A stretch of DNA of 33,046 bases, taken from contig NZ_LIPQ01000042.1 in NCBI RefSeq assembly GCF_001418135.1, positions 1 through 33,046 of the forward strand, given 5' to 3'. Under the pieces are notes generated by a model. That model did no database searches. It saw only the letters and a program-made list of their open reading frames with translations, and was not told where the DNA came from. Of this stretch, positions 16,962-25,194 are shown one piece after another. The stretch comes from Streptomyces aureus. Its GTDB lineage: Bacteria > Actinomycetota > Actinomycetes > Streptomycetales > Streptomycetaceae. Within the stretch, counting starts at the first letter, position 1. Each line of letters opens with the position of its first letter. Both the position numbers and the translations under genes were made by a program.

Positions 16962-19083
16962 GCAGGGCGGCGGCTCGCGTCGGAGTCGGTACGCGCTTCC
17001 GCTACGACGGTGAGACCGTCGAGGTGGTGGCTATGGCTGCGACCACTGGGGGCAACGAAGTGGTCTTGAAGGATGGTCAAGGGCGGCTTCTGCGGCTGTC
17101 GCTCAAGGAGTTGCTGTTCTCCGACCGTGCTGCGATCAGCCCTGACGGCCCGGGGCCGTCGGCGGACGACGAGTGCGAGATCGCCTCTGTGGTTCTTGGG
17201 CAGCTTGACGCCGTGGAGAAGCAGAAGGTTCTGGAATGAGCCGAGCACGTCCGTGAGGTGCTGACGGGTTATCGGTCCGGCAGTCCCGAACTCGCACGCG
17301 ATGAGGAACCTCGTTCCGAGTACTCGCCGGAGAAGCCGTTGGAAGCCAGATACGCGGCGAAGATCGCTGAACTCGGTGTGGGTCTAAGGACCTTGAAACG
17401 GTGGGTCGCAGAGTTCCGGGAGCACGGGGAAGCTGGACTTGCTCCCCGGAAGGGACCGACGCGGAAGTCGCAGATCGCGGTCGATGATCGGTGGGTGGAG
17501 ACCGCGGTGGAGGTGATGGTCGAGCATGCCGACCAGTCGCGGCCGTCGCGGACGGTGGTGATCGAGCGGCCCGGGCTCGGGTGATCGCGCGGTTCGGCGA
17601 GGGGGTGGTGCAGCAGCCCAGTCGAGCGACCGCGTTCCGCCTTCTGGAGGAGCTGGAGCGACGTCATCCGCTGTTCCGGCTGAGTACGAAGCGCAACCGG
17701 GATATCGCTGGTCGGCCGGAGGGTCCGTACGGCAAGTTGCGGCCGACGCGTCCGGGCGGGTATCTGCTGATGGACTCCACGCGCCTGGACGTCTTCGCGT
17801 TCGACCCGCTGACCCTGAAGTGGGTTCAGGCCGAGTTGAGTGTCGGGATGGACTGGTACTCCCGCTGCATCACGGGGAGCCGGCTGACTCCGGTCTCGAC
17901 GAAGGCGGTGGATGTCAGCGCGGTGCTGTTCCAGTCGTTTCGGCCGCGGCTGGCGGGGCGGGACTGGCCGCGGCACGCGGTCTGGCCCGAGCATGGCATT
18001 CCCCGCACTGTCCTGGTCGATGTCGAAGGCGCCACCGGACCGGGCTTGGCCTCGCCGCCTCTGGTTTCCCGAGACGCTGGTTGTCGACCACGGCAAGGTC
18101 TACGTCTCGGAGCATCTGACCAGCGTCTGCCGACGGATGGGCATCTCCATCCAGCCTGCCCGGCTGCGGACGGGCCGCGACAAGGGGCCGGTCGAGCGCT
18201 ACTTCCGGACCCTTCGGGAGGGACTGCTGCAGGTGCCCGGCTACAAGGGGCCCGACATCCACTCGCGGGGCGAGAGCCCGGAGGACGACGCGTTCTTCTT
18301 CCTCGATGAACTTGAGGCGATCATCCGGGAGTGGACAGCGGCGGTCTATCACTGCCGACCGCACTCCAGCCTGCTCGATCCCGGCTTTCCGGGGCTGAGA
18401 GTGTCCCCGGCGAAGATGTTCGAGCACGGCATTGCCCGCGCCGGCCATATCGAGGTTCCCCGGGATCGCGATCTCGCCTTTGAGTTCCTCCAGACTAAGT
18501 GGCGCACGGTCCAGCACTACGGGGTCGAGATAGGCCGTCGCCGCTACAGCGGCCCCGGCCTGCCCGAGCCGGGAGTCCGCAGCCCCTACGACAGTCCGGT
18601 CAAGAACGGCTGGCCCTTCCAGGTGGACCCCGATGACTCACTCGGATCTACTTCCGCGATCCGGCTACTCGGGCCTGGCACACGCTGCTCTGGGAACACG
18701 CGCCGTCGGCCGAGATGCCGCTGAGCGAGGACGCGCTGACGTTCGCCCGCCAACTGGCTGCCTCGAAGTATCGCTTTCCTGATGACCGGCTCGCCGTCGC
18801 TGATTTGTTGGAGCGGTGGAGTCTTGGCCTGGGCACCACGATCGCCGAGCGGCGCATGGCCCTGCGGCTCTCGCGTGAGCAGGCCGCTATCGAGCTTCCG
18901 GTGAGTGAGGCGGAGACGGTCGTCTCGCTTCCCGCCGTACGCAAGGCCCTCGGCCAGGACGAACAGACCGCAGAACTGCGGGAGCCCGACGTGGCGGCGG
19001 AGGCGGGGGACGATGACGAGGCTGATCTGGAGGACCTCGCCGGGGAGAGCGACTTCTACGCCGATGCCCTGGTGGACGTATGA
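16958..19083 (+). pseudogene. tniA: TniA/TnsB-type DDE transposase, disrupted
   Basis: The pieces together make about 708 residues, the usual length for this family. Starting at GTG 16958 the frame runs to TGA 17237-17239. It then continues in the same frame (AEHVREVLTGYRSGSPE) to about 17575, shifts frame near 17565-17580, shifts again near 18064 in the run GTTTCCCGAG, and again near 18636 (GATGACTCACT). It ends cleanly at 19083. Helix-turn-helix region: LGVGLRTLKRWVAEFREHG. The DDE triad is recognisable across the frames: Asp in GGYLLMDSTRLDVF, Asp in ETLVVDHGKVY, Glu in KGPVERYFRTLRE. The C-terminal piece (18715-19083) has an intact Asp/Glu-rich tail. One nonsense codon and three frameshifts make a working product very unlikely. 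Confidence 0.85.
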
Positions 19084-20197
19084 ACGGCGGCAGCGTTCTG
19101 CAGCCGGGCAGTCTTGCCTTGTCGCGGAAGGAGGAATTCAAGGTGTTCGCCGAGAGCCCTCGCCGCAGCCGGCCTGACCTGCTGACCCGAAAGCAACTGA
19201 AGTCGCTGGCAACGCAGGCGCGGGCGGACTACGACCGTCAGCGCCGGCAGTGGCACGCGAACATCGGCCCGGTGAAGACGCCGCAGCTGACGGAGCTCCA
19301 TGAAGACCTATGGGACATCGTCGACAGCAACGAGCAGGACGGCGACAAGGCCAAGGGGGCGGTGGCCGTCGATGCGTTCCCGGGGCTGGGCAAGACGACC
19401 TCGGTGCCACCCTTCGCACGGGACTTCCACCAGCGGGAGATCGAGGAGTCTGGAGCGTTCACCAGCCAGGGGCACGAGCGGATCCCCGTCTGCCGGGTCG
19501 GGCTGACCGGGAACACCGGAATGAAGGATCTCAACCGGGCCATGATGGAGTTCTTCGGCCACCCCGGACAGACGCGGGGGACCACCGCCCAGTTCGGACG
19601 GCGGGTGCTGGACTGCGTGTCGTCCTGCGAGGTCCGCCTGGTGGTTCTGGACGATCTGCACTTTTTGAAATGGGGACAGAAGAGCGGCATCGAGGTGAGC
19701 AACCACCTGAAGTGGATCGCCAACGAGTTTCCGGTGACGTTGCTGATGGTGGGGGTCGAGCTCGCGAAGAAGGGTCTGTTCGGCGAGGGAACAAACGGGC
19801 GCGACACCGCTCTGGCCCAGACCGGCCGCCGCACCACCCGCTTCGGGCTTCGTCCGTTCACCATCGATACGGAGGCCGGACGTCGGGAATGGCGGCAGAT
19901 GCTGCTGGCCCTCGAACAGCGCGTCGTGCTCACCGACAAGCACCCGGCATGCTCGCGGATGAGCTGTCGGACCACCTCTTCGCCCGCAGCACCGGACACA
20001 TCGGCTCGCTGATGACGCTGATCAACCGCAGCTGCCAGCGGGCGGTCCGCGCCGGCGCCGAACGTCTTGACCAGGAGCTCATGGACCGGGTGAAGAACGA
20101 CGAGGCATCCGAGGCTGCCCGCCTCGAACTTCAGGCCGCGCTGGAGAAGAAGCGGCTGACCAGCCGCCTGCGGCCCCGGAGCCGGCGACCCGCATGA
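19080..20197 (+). pseudogene. tniB: TniB/TnsC-type AAA+ ATPase, frameshifted
   Basis: The ATPase that would choose targets and recruit the transposase. The intact first frame (19080 to about 19948) includes Walker A VDAFPGLGKTTS and Walker B VRLVVLDDLHFLKWG, then sensor-type KWIANEFPVTLLMVGVEL. Near 19950, in AAGCACCCGGCATG, one base is missing. The last 80 or so residues continue in another frame (MLADELSDHLFARSTGHIGSLMTLINRSCQRAV) to the stop at 20195-20197. As written, the first frame ends after 310 residues with a short foreign tail. The ATG overlaps the tniA stop by 4 bp (ATGA). Confidence 0.85.
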
Positions 20198-20544
20198 GAA
20201 CGCCGGCCCGCACCCTGCCGATCCGGCTGCCTCCACTGCCCGGCGAGGCCCTGGACTCATGGCTGGAGGCAACGGCCGGACGGATGGACACCGCACTCGG
20301 TGATGTCCTGCTGCACCTCGGCTTCCCGGTCCGGCACCGGGCCGGAAACCAGTTCAGGGGCATCCCGGCAGACTGGACGATCGTCCTCGACGAGCAGCAG
20401 ATCAATACCGTCGCGCACGCCACCGGGACGTCGCCTGAGACGGTCGCTGCCCTGACCCTGGCGCACTACGACGGACGGGCCCTCCACATGAATGCCGGAG
20501 GCCGGGCCGTGTCACGGCACGTCCTTTGGGTCGGCGCTGCTTAA
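20194..20544 (+). pseudogene. tniQ: TniQ N-terminal fragment
   Basis: A 116-residue reading frame starting MRTPARTLPIRLPPLPGEAL, with SWLEATAGRMDTALGDVLLHLG, typical of the TniQ/TnsD N-terminus. It continues LTLAHYDGRALHMN and ...SRHVLW, then diverges at about 20530 and stops. The zinc-finger (CPxC) part and everything beyond are missing from all three frames downstream. Complete family members are several times longer. TniQ/TnsD proteins select the target DNA. The ATG overlaps the end of tniB (ATGA). The break probably marks a deletion or insertion junction. Confidence 0.8.
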
Positions 20545-20562
20545 CTGCCGGGGCGAAAAAGG

Positions 20563-21000
20563 TCACAGAGCGTCCAGGTGGGTTCGGGCGGTGGAGATCA
20601 GCCGGGCCCGGGCTGCTTTGAACGGTTCCCACTCCTTTGCCGCACGTGCCCTACGCAGGCCGACCAATACCGCGTGGGCCTGGGCTCCTACCTCGGGGGT
20701 GTTGGTCAACTCGATCAGCGTCAGGGCGCGGCGGGACGTCAGGTGCGCTTCGTCCTGTGCCCGGGTGTGCGCGTAGCCAGTGTGGTCGGCGCGGCCGGCC
20801 TCAGCCTCCCAGGCCAGTGTCATTTCTCTGTCGGCGGCAGCGAGGAACTCGACGATGGTGTCGCGCTGGGTGGCATAGTGCGTGGCGGCGCGTGCGGCCT
20901 CAGTGGTGAGTTGGGCGGTCTTAAGCCCAGCGGATCTTCCGATCAGGCCGCCGCTGACAGCGGCGATCGCAGCTATCACTGCGGTGATGATGGTCTCCAT
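20563..21000 (-). CDS. Hypothetical membrane-anchored helical protein
   Basis: A 145-residue protein that I do not recognise. One N-terminal transmembrane helix (METIITAVIAAIAAVSGGLIG) is followed by a soluble, Ala/Arg/Glu-rich, probably all-helical domain (AARAATHYATQRDTIVEFL, ALTLIELTNTPEVGAQA, FKAARARLISTARTHLDAL). There are no cysteines or catalytic motifs. The ATG at 20998-21000 is chosen because it begins the hydrophobic helix; the ribosome site is weak. The gene opposes the broken tniQ and ends 18 bp from it, so it may be cargo or DNA joined to the element by a deletion. Confidence 0.6.
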   Translation of the reverse strand: METIITAVIAAIAAVSGGLIGRSAGLKTAQLTTEAARAATHYATQRDTIVEFLAAADREMTLAWEAEAGRADHTGYAHTRAQDEAHLTSRRALTLIELTNTPEVGAQAHAVLVGLRRARAAKEWEPFKAARARLISTARTHLDAL

Positions 21001-21523
21001 GACCCGACGGTAGCGGCCGCGCTCTCGCTGCTCCCCGGCTTTGCATTGAGACGCCCGGGCCTGTCCGGAGAGGATGTGGATCCGGGGCGCCAGGGCATTC
21101 ACTGGGCGCCGAGCAGGCCTCGTGACCGTTGCCTGCTGCTGATCGGTCGCGTGAACGCCTGGCTCGACGGGCGCCCTCTCTCTGGAACGGGTCGCAGCCG
21201 CTGGCATGGCATGGCGCCCACCGTGAGAAGCGGCTGGTGACGCAGTTCTTGCCGGTACCCCAGTTCGGCGGGTTGCGCCGCCGCAGCCGCTCGCCGTCAC
21301 CTGCGATTTCCGACACAGAGTTGAGGCGCCGAGCGTCCGACAAGGCGTGAGACAGCGGGCAAACCCTCAGGCCACAGGACCGGCGTCCGACACAGGCCGC
21401 GAGGCCCTACACCTTTGTAGGGCAGTCCGCGATCCCGCGGACGCCATGGTTGCCTGCACCCCCCGATTGTTTTCCTAGGGCCCCTAGGTTAAAACTAGGA
21501 TCTCAAGGATCTTGGGAGGGTGC
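21001..21523. other. Gene-free stretch: presumed transposon right end and tetR promoter region
   Basis: A 523-bp gap. 21001-21300 shows nothing I can support. 21309-21395 carries three direct repeats, TCCGACACAG (21309), TCCGACAAG (21336) and TCCGACACAG (21386), with the 10-mer GCGTCCGACA exact at 21333 and 21383. 21401-21411 is the proposed terminal repeat, and it forms half of an 8-bp-arm hairpin, GCCCTACA/TGTAGGGC (21404-21423). The tetR operator follows. Confidence 0.5.
21474..21501 (+). promoter_or_regulatory. tetR promoter/operator with CTAGG repeats
   Basis: Perfect palindrome CCTAGGG-C-CCCTAGG (21474-21488), plus a third half-site CTAGG (21495-21499) forming CCTAG-N7-CTAGG with the second. 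The half-sites overlap TAGGAT (21496-21501), a good -10 sequence placed about 22 bp before the start codon. This is a likely autoregulatory operator of the TetR protein downstream. Binding is inferred. Confidence 0.6.
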
Positions 21524-22117
21524 ATGGTGCGGGCCGGGCTGACAGCGGAGCGGGTGACGGTCGCGGGCGCAGAGCTGGCGGACGACGTCGGGCTCGACCA
21601 CGTGACCATGTCGCAGGTGGCGCGGCGACTGGGCGTGAAGGACGCGAGCCTCTACACGCACGTCCGCGGCCTGGAGGATCTGCGCGGTCGGATCGCCCTG
21701 CTGGCGGCGGACGAGAAGACCATCCGCATCGCGGAGGCGACCGCCGGGCGAGCAGGCAAAGACGCGCTCGTCGCCTTCGCGAATGCCTGGCGGGAGTACG
21801 CCCACCAGCATCCGGGCCGCTACATGGCAACGCAGACCCCGATCCAGATCGACCCCGAGCTGGCCGCAGAGGCGCCCGGACCACGGCGGGCGGTCGAGCT
21901 GACCTACAGCATGCTGCGCGGCTACGGACTGGCCGAGCCGGACCTGACCGACGCCGTCCGGTTGCTGCGCAGCACGTTCCACGGGTTCGTCGCCCTGGAA
22001 GCGGCGGGCGGCTTCGCGCACGAGCGTTCGCCGCAGCAGTCCTGGATCCGCGCGCTCGACGCCCTGCACACCCTCCTGGAGCACTGGCCCCCGTTCCGAG
22101 AAGGAGACTCCTCATGA
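21524..22117 (+). CDS. TetR-family transcriptional regulator
   Basis: A regulator of about 197 residues. The N-terminal DNA-binding domain contains HVTMSQVARRLGVKDASLYTHVRGLEDLRGRIALL, the typical TetR helix-turn-helix (core MSQVARRLGVKDASLYTHV). The C-terminal ligand domain has the FHGFVALEAAGGF pattern of the WHG group. GGGAGGG (21514-21520) precedes ATG 21524 by only 3 nt, so GTG 21527 at 6 nt may be the true start. The stop overlaps the hydrolase ATG by 4 bp, so the two are translated together and the hydrolase is probably under its control. The pair lies next to the transposon remnant and could be accessory. Confidence 0.9.
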   Translation: MVRAGLTAERVTVAGAELADDVGLDHVTMSQVARRLGVKDASLYTHVRGLEDLRGRIALLAADEKTIRIAEATAGRAGKDALVAFANAWREYAHQHPGRYMATQTPIQIDPELAAEAPGPRRAVELTYSMLRGYGLAEPDLTDAVRLLRSTFHGFVALEAAGGFAHERSPQQSWIRALDALHTLLEHWPPFREGDSS

Positions 22118-22956
22118 CCGACCCGACCATCGGCAGCCTGCGTGTGAACGGCGCGACCCTGCACTACGAAGTGCGAGGCCAGGGGCCGCTCCTGCTGTTG
22201 ATCCCCGGAGGGACGGGCGGCGCGGCATCCTTCGACGGCATCGCCGAAGACCTGGCCGCCGAATACACCGTCGCGACCTACGACCCGCGCGGCATGTCCC
22301 GCAGCACGCTGGACGACCCCGACGCCGAGCAGCAGGTGGCCGAGCACGCCGATGACGCGTTCCGGATGCTGGAACTGCTGTCGCCCGGCGAGGCCGCCCG
22401 AGTGTTCGGCGCCAGCTCGGGCGCGATCGCCGCCCTGCACCTGCTCACCGCCCACCCCGAACGCATTGCACGCGTTGTGGTGCACGAGCCGCCAGTGGTG
22501 GAGGTCCTGCCGGACGCGGCTGAACACCGCGCACTCATCGCACAGGTGCGGGACACGTTCCGTACCCAGGGGCTCATGCCGGCGATGGCCGTGTTTGCTG
22601 CGGGCGTGAAGAAGGACGGCGACACCACCGAGCCGGAGGCCGAGATCAAGCTTCCGCCCCGAACAGCGGCGCGGGCCGAGCGGACGATGGCCAACCTGCC
22701 GTACTTCGTCGGTCGGATCGTGCCCAGCTTCATGTCCTACGCGCCGGACATCCGTCGGCTGGAGGGGGTGTCGGACCGTCTCGTGATCGCCGGTGGCCAG
22801 GACTCACGCGGTGAGCTGCCCCACCGCTCGGCAGCTTTCCTGGCCGAGCGTCTCGGCACGGAGCTCCAGCACTTCCCCGGCGGGCACATCGGACTGACCA
22901 CGCACCCAGCAGAGTTCGGCGAGCTCCTGCGGAAGGCCCTCGGAGCCTCGATCTGA
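22114..22956 (+). CDS. Alpha/beta-fold hydrolase
   Basis: A 280-residue soluble hydrolase. Nucleophile Ser101 lies in the elbow GASSG (VFGASSGAIAALHLL). The acid is probably Asp in IAGGQDSRG and the base His in FPGGHIGLTTHP. The oxyanion region is LIPGGTGGAASFD. The ATG at 22114 has AAGGAG 8 nt upstream and overlaps the tetR stop. The substrate is unknown; TetR-controlled hydrolases of this kind often act on small toxic esters, lactones or signal molecules, but nothing here fixes that. Confidence 0.9.
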   Translation: MTDPTIGSLRVNGATLHYEVRGQGPLLLLIPGGTGGAASFDGIAEDLAAEYTVATYDPRGMSRSTLDDPDAEQQVAEHADDAFRMLELLSPGEAARVFGASSGAIAALHLLTAHPERIARVVVHEPPVVEVLPDAAEHRALIAQVRDTFRTQGLMPAMAVFAAGVKKDGDTTEPEAEIKLPPRTAARAERTMANLPYFVGRIVPSFMSYAPDIRRLEGVSDRLVIAGGQDSRGELPHRSAAFLAERLGTELQHFPGGHIGLTTHPAEFGELLRKALGASI

Positions 22957-23203
22957 ATCGCGCATGACCTGGTGAACTCCGTCGGAGGCGGTCGAACGAA
23001 GTGCCACGAACCTGAGACTCAACTCATCCGTCACTGCCTGAGACAAGTGGGAGAACAGCAGGTCACAGCATCGCCCTATGACAGCGAACCGGAGAACCTA
23101 CACCCGAGCGGCGCGGGAACGACCCGGCACGTGTATCCCGTGCTGCCCCGGCTCACCGGTAATCCGGAGGCCGTGGGTCGGGAGATCACGTTGGATGGGG
23201 CCC
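22957..23203. other. Gap between hydrolase and serine hydrolase
   Basis: 247 bp with no supported gene. CCTGAGAC occurs twice (about 23010 and 23037). No terminator or promoter could be identified with confidence. The junction between accessory DNA and core chromosome may lie here. Confidence 0.3.
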
Positions 23204-24586
23204 ATGACGACAACTTTCGAAGGCCTGTTGCCCGGTACCGAGCGGGCTCTGCTGCATCGCGTGGCGGTCGCCCAGTCCGAGGGGCGGGCGCCCTCCTTCG
23301 TGGGGGCCGTCGTGCGTGACGGAGCGTTGGTGTGGAGCGGTTCGCGCAGTTGCGTGGACGGACACGCGCCGGACGCCGACACCCAGTTCAGGATCGGGTC
23401 GATCACCAAGGTGTTCACCGCCGTGCTGGTGATGCGGCTGCGGGACGAGGGGCTCCTCGGCCTCGACGATCCGCTGGAGCGACACCTCAAGGGCACGGGT
23501 GTCGGAGATGTGACGATCGCTCAGCTCCTCGGGCACAGCGGCGGTCTCGCGGCCGAGACGCCCGGTCAGTGGTGGGAGCGCTCGTCCGCCGCGCTGCGGC
23601 CGGAACTCTCCGACATCCTGGGGGAGCAGCCCTTCCTCCGGGCGCCGGGGCGCCGCCACCACTACTCGAACCCCGGTTACACGCTGCTCGGTTCGCTGGT
23701 CGAGGCCGTGCGGGGAGTGTCCTGGGAGGAGGCGCTGCGGCGCGAGATCCTGGAGCCGCTCGGGATGAGCCGTACGACGCTCGATCCGGTGGCCCCGCAC
23801 GCGGGCGGCTGGGCGGTGCACCCGTGGGCCGATGTGATGCTGCCGGAGCCGTCCGAGGACCTCGGGCTGATGGCGCCGGCCGGGCAGCTCTGGTCGACGG
23901 CGGCGGATCTCGCCCGCTTCGCCGCCTTCCTCGCGGCGGGAGACGAGCGAGTGCTCGTCGCGGCTTCCGTGGCGGAGATGCGGGCCCCGGCCTCCGCGGC
24001 CGGGGAGGGGGACTGGGAGGGAGGCTACGGGCTCGGTCTTCAGCTGATCCGCAAGGACGGCCGTACCCTGATCGGCCACACCGGATCGCTTCCCGGTTTC
24101 GTCGCCGCCCTCTGGGTGAGCGTGGAGGACGGGCTGGCGGCGATTGCCCTCTCCAATGCCACCTCGGGGCCGCTGACGGGGGCCGTGGCCGCCGATCTCG
24201 TACGGATCGTGGCGGAGGCGGAACCGAGGTTCCCGGAGCCCTGGCGCCCGCTTCCGGAGGCCGAGGCCGACGAGGAGCTGCTGGCCCTCACGGGTCCCTG
24301 GTACTGGGGCACGTACGCCTACGGGCTCCGGATCGGGCCCGAGCGGAGTGTGGTGCTCGAACCCCTGCGGGGAGCCGGGCGGCGGGCCCGCTTCCGGGCG
24401 CTGCCCGAGGGCGGCTGGGTCGGGCTGAACGGTTATTACGAGGGGGAGACGCTCCGGGCGGTGCGGCGCGCCGACGGCAGCGTGAGCCATCTCGACCTCG
24501 GCTCCTTCGTCTTCACGCGGGAGCCCTACGCGCCGTCGGACGTGGTGCCGGGTGGCGTTGACGAGGCGGGCTGGCGAGGTCTTTGA
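23204..24586 (+). CDS. Serine hydrolase of the beta-lactamase (class C/PBP-like) family
   Basis: A 460-residue protein. The three active-site motifs are present: Ser66-Ile-Thr-Lys69 (RIGSITKVFTAV), Tyr154-Ser-Asn156 (HHYSNPGYTLLG) and His292-Thr-Gly294 (LIGHTGSLPGF). The catalytic domain ends at about residue 365, followed by a C-terminal beta-rich domain as in many esterase/D-aminopeptidase-like members. No signal peptide is evident, so it is probably cytoplasmic. The start is ATG 23204; ATG 23195 is a near alternative, and the further extension to 23078 is low quality and rejected. It is probably the original downstream neighbour of dnaB before the insertion. Confidence 0.9.
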   Translation: MTTTFEGLLPGTERALLHRVAVAQSEGRAPSFVGAVVRDGALVWSGSRSCVDGHAPDADTQFRIGSITKVFTAVLVMRLRDEGLLGLDDPLERHLKGTGVGDVTIAQLLGHSGGLAAETPGQWWERSSAALRPELSDILGEQPFLRAPGRRHHYSNPGYTLLGSLVEAVRGVSWEEALRREILEPLGMSRTTLDPVAPHAGGWAVHPWADVMLPEPSEDLGLMAPAGQLWSTAADLARFAAFLAAGDERVLVAASVAEMRAPASAAGEGDWEGGYGLGLQLIRKDGRTLIGHTGSLPGFVAALWVSVEDGLAAIALSNATSGPLTGAVAADLVRIVAEAEPRFPEPWRPLPEAEADEELLALTGPWYWGTYAYGLRIGPERSVVLEPLRGAGRRARFRALPEGGWVGLNGYYEGETLRAVRRADGSVSHLDLGSFVFTREPYAPSDVVPGGVDEAGWRGL

Positions 24587-24599
24587 GTCGTTCTGCGAT

Positions 24600-24613
24600 G
24601 TTTCACGTGAAAC
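24600..24613. other. parS: parS site 4
   Basis: Exact GTTTCACGTGAAAC, 14 bp after the stop codon of the serine hydrolase and just before the convergent terminator. Confidence 0.95.
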
Positions 24614-24622
24614 ACGCGTGAT

Positions 24623-24653
24623 CGGCGTGCCGGGACCGCGTCCCGGCGCGCCG
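24623..24653. terminator. Hairpin between convergent genes
   Basis: CGGCGTGCCGGGAC (24623-24636) pairs with GTCCCGGCGCGCCG (24640-24653) with one G-T type mismatch. It stands between the serine hydrolase (plus) and the GNAT gene (minus) and probably ends transcription from both sides. Confidence 0.8.
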
Positions 24654-24670
24654 ACGGCTGCTCTTCTGCC

Positions 24671-25123
24671 TCAGAGGTTCTTCTTGAAGCCCAGGTGGGA
24701 GGCCTCGAAGCCGAGTCGCTCGTAGAAGCGGTGGGCATCGGTGCGGGTGACGTCGGAGGTCAGCTGGACGAGTCGGCAGCCCTGGCGCCGGGACTCCTGG
24801 ACGGCCCACTCGATGAGCAGGGTGCCCAGGCCGCTGCCGCGCTCCTCGGCGTGGATGCGGACGCCCTCGATGATCGAGCGGGTGGCACCCCGGCGGGAGA
24901 GGCCGGGGATGATCGTCAGCTGGAGGGTGCCGACGACCCTGTCCTCGCGGACGGCCACCACGAGGTGCTGCTGAGGATCGCTCGCCAGGCGCTCGAAGGC
25001 CACGAGGTACGGGCTGAGGTCGTCCGGGGATTCGCGCTGCGCGCCCAGCGGGTCGTCGGCGAGCATCGCGACGATGGCTTCGAGGTCCTCCGTGGTGGCA
25101 GGACGTATCTCAAGATCGCTCAT
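24671..25123 (-). CDS. GNAT-family N-acetyltransferase
   Basis: A 150-residue acetyl-CoA-dependent transferase. It begins MSDLEIRPATTEDLEAIVAM. The acetyl-CoA-binding motif is HAEERGSGLGTLLIEWAV (the R/Q-x-x-G-x-G/A pattern is RGSGLG), and the C-terminal motif is DAHRFYERLGFEASHLGFKK. The substrate is unknown. The start is at 25121-25123 with a weak ribosome site. A short palindromic stretch CATCACTGATG lies about 30 bp upstream. Confidence 0.92.
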   Translation of the reverse strand: MSDLEIRPATTEDLEAIVAMLADDPLGAQRESPDDLSPYLVAFERLASDPQQHLVVAVREDRVVGTLQLTIIPGLSRRGATRSIIEGVRIHAEERGSGLGTLLIEWAVQESRRQGCRLVQLTSDVTRTDAHRFYERLGFEASHLGFKKNL

Positions 25124-25194
25124 GCCCCGCAGCGTACGCCGGGGGATGTCATGGCATCACTGATGGCATGCCGTGCGGGTCGGACGGCCGGGCC

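Larger units (their letters stand above)
16049..21411. mobile_element. Decayed Tn7-like/Tn5053-like transposon (boundaries tentative)
   Basis: Contains tnsA-type, tniA/tnsB, tniB/tnsC and tniQ genes in order, all read away from dnaB. Candidate ends are TGTAGGGTCTC (16049-16059) and the inverted GAGGCCCTACA (21401-21411), 10 of 11 bases alike, both starting TGT as in Tn7/Tn5053 families. No 5-bp target duplication is visible (CCCGA on the left, CCTTT on the right), so the right end may be displaced or altered by later deletion. The transposase, ATPase and TniQ genes are all broken, so the element should not move by itself. Confidence 0.6.

Noticed and set aside
16958..17239. Separate 93-residue hypothetical protein between tnsA and the transposase
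   Set aside because: The stop is followed in the same frame by transposase sequence, and the piece resembles the N-terminal domain of TniA/TnsB. It is better read as the first part of a transposase broken by a nonsense codon.
18715..19083. Stand-alone 122-residue gene upstream of tniB
   Set aside because: The same frame extends upstream of the ATG with transposase-like sequence (IYFRDPATRAWHTLLWEHAP), so it is the C-terminal part of the frameshifted transposase.
21404..21423. Simple terminator for the 5' side genes
   Set aside because: Possible as a hairpin (GCCCTACA/TGTAGGGC), but no gene reads into it closely; its left half matches the proposed transposon end, so it was kept as part of that hypothesis.
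25141..25190. Similarity of GATGGCAT repeats here to the GATGGCAC repeats at 16086
   Set aside because: Only seven or eight bases match, orientation and context differ, and no transposon genes are near; taken as chance or a local operator.
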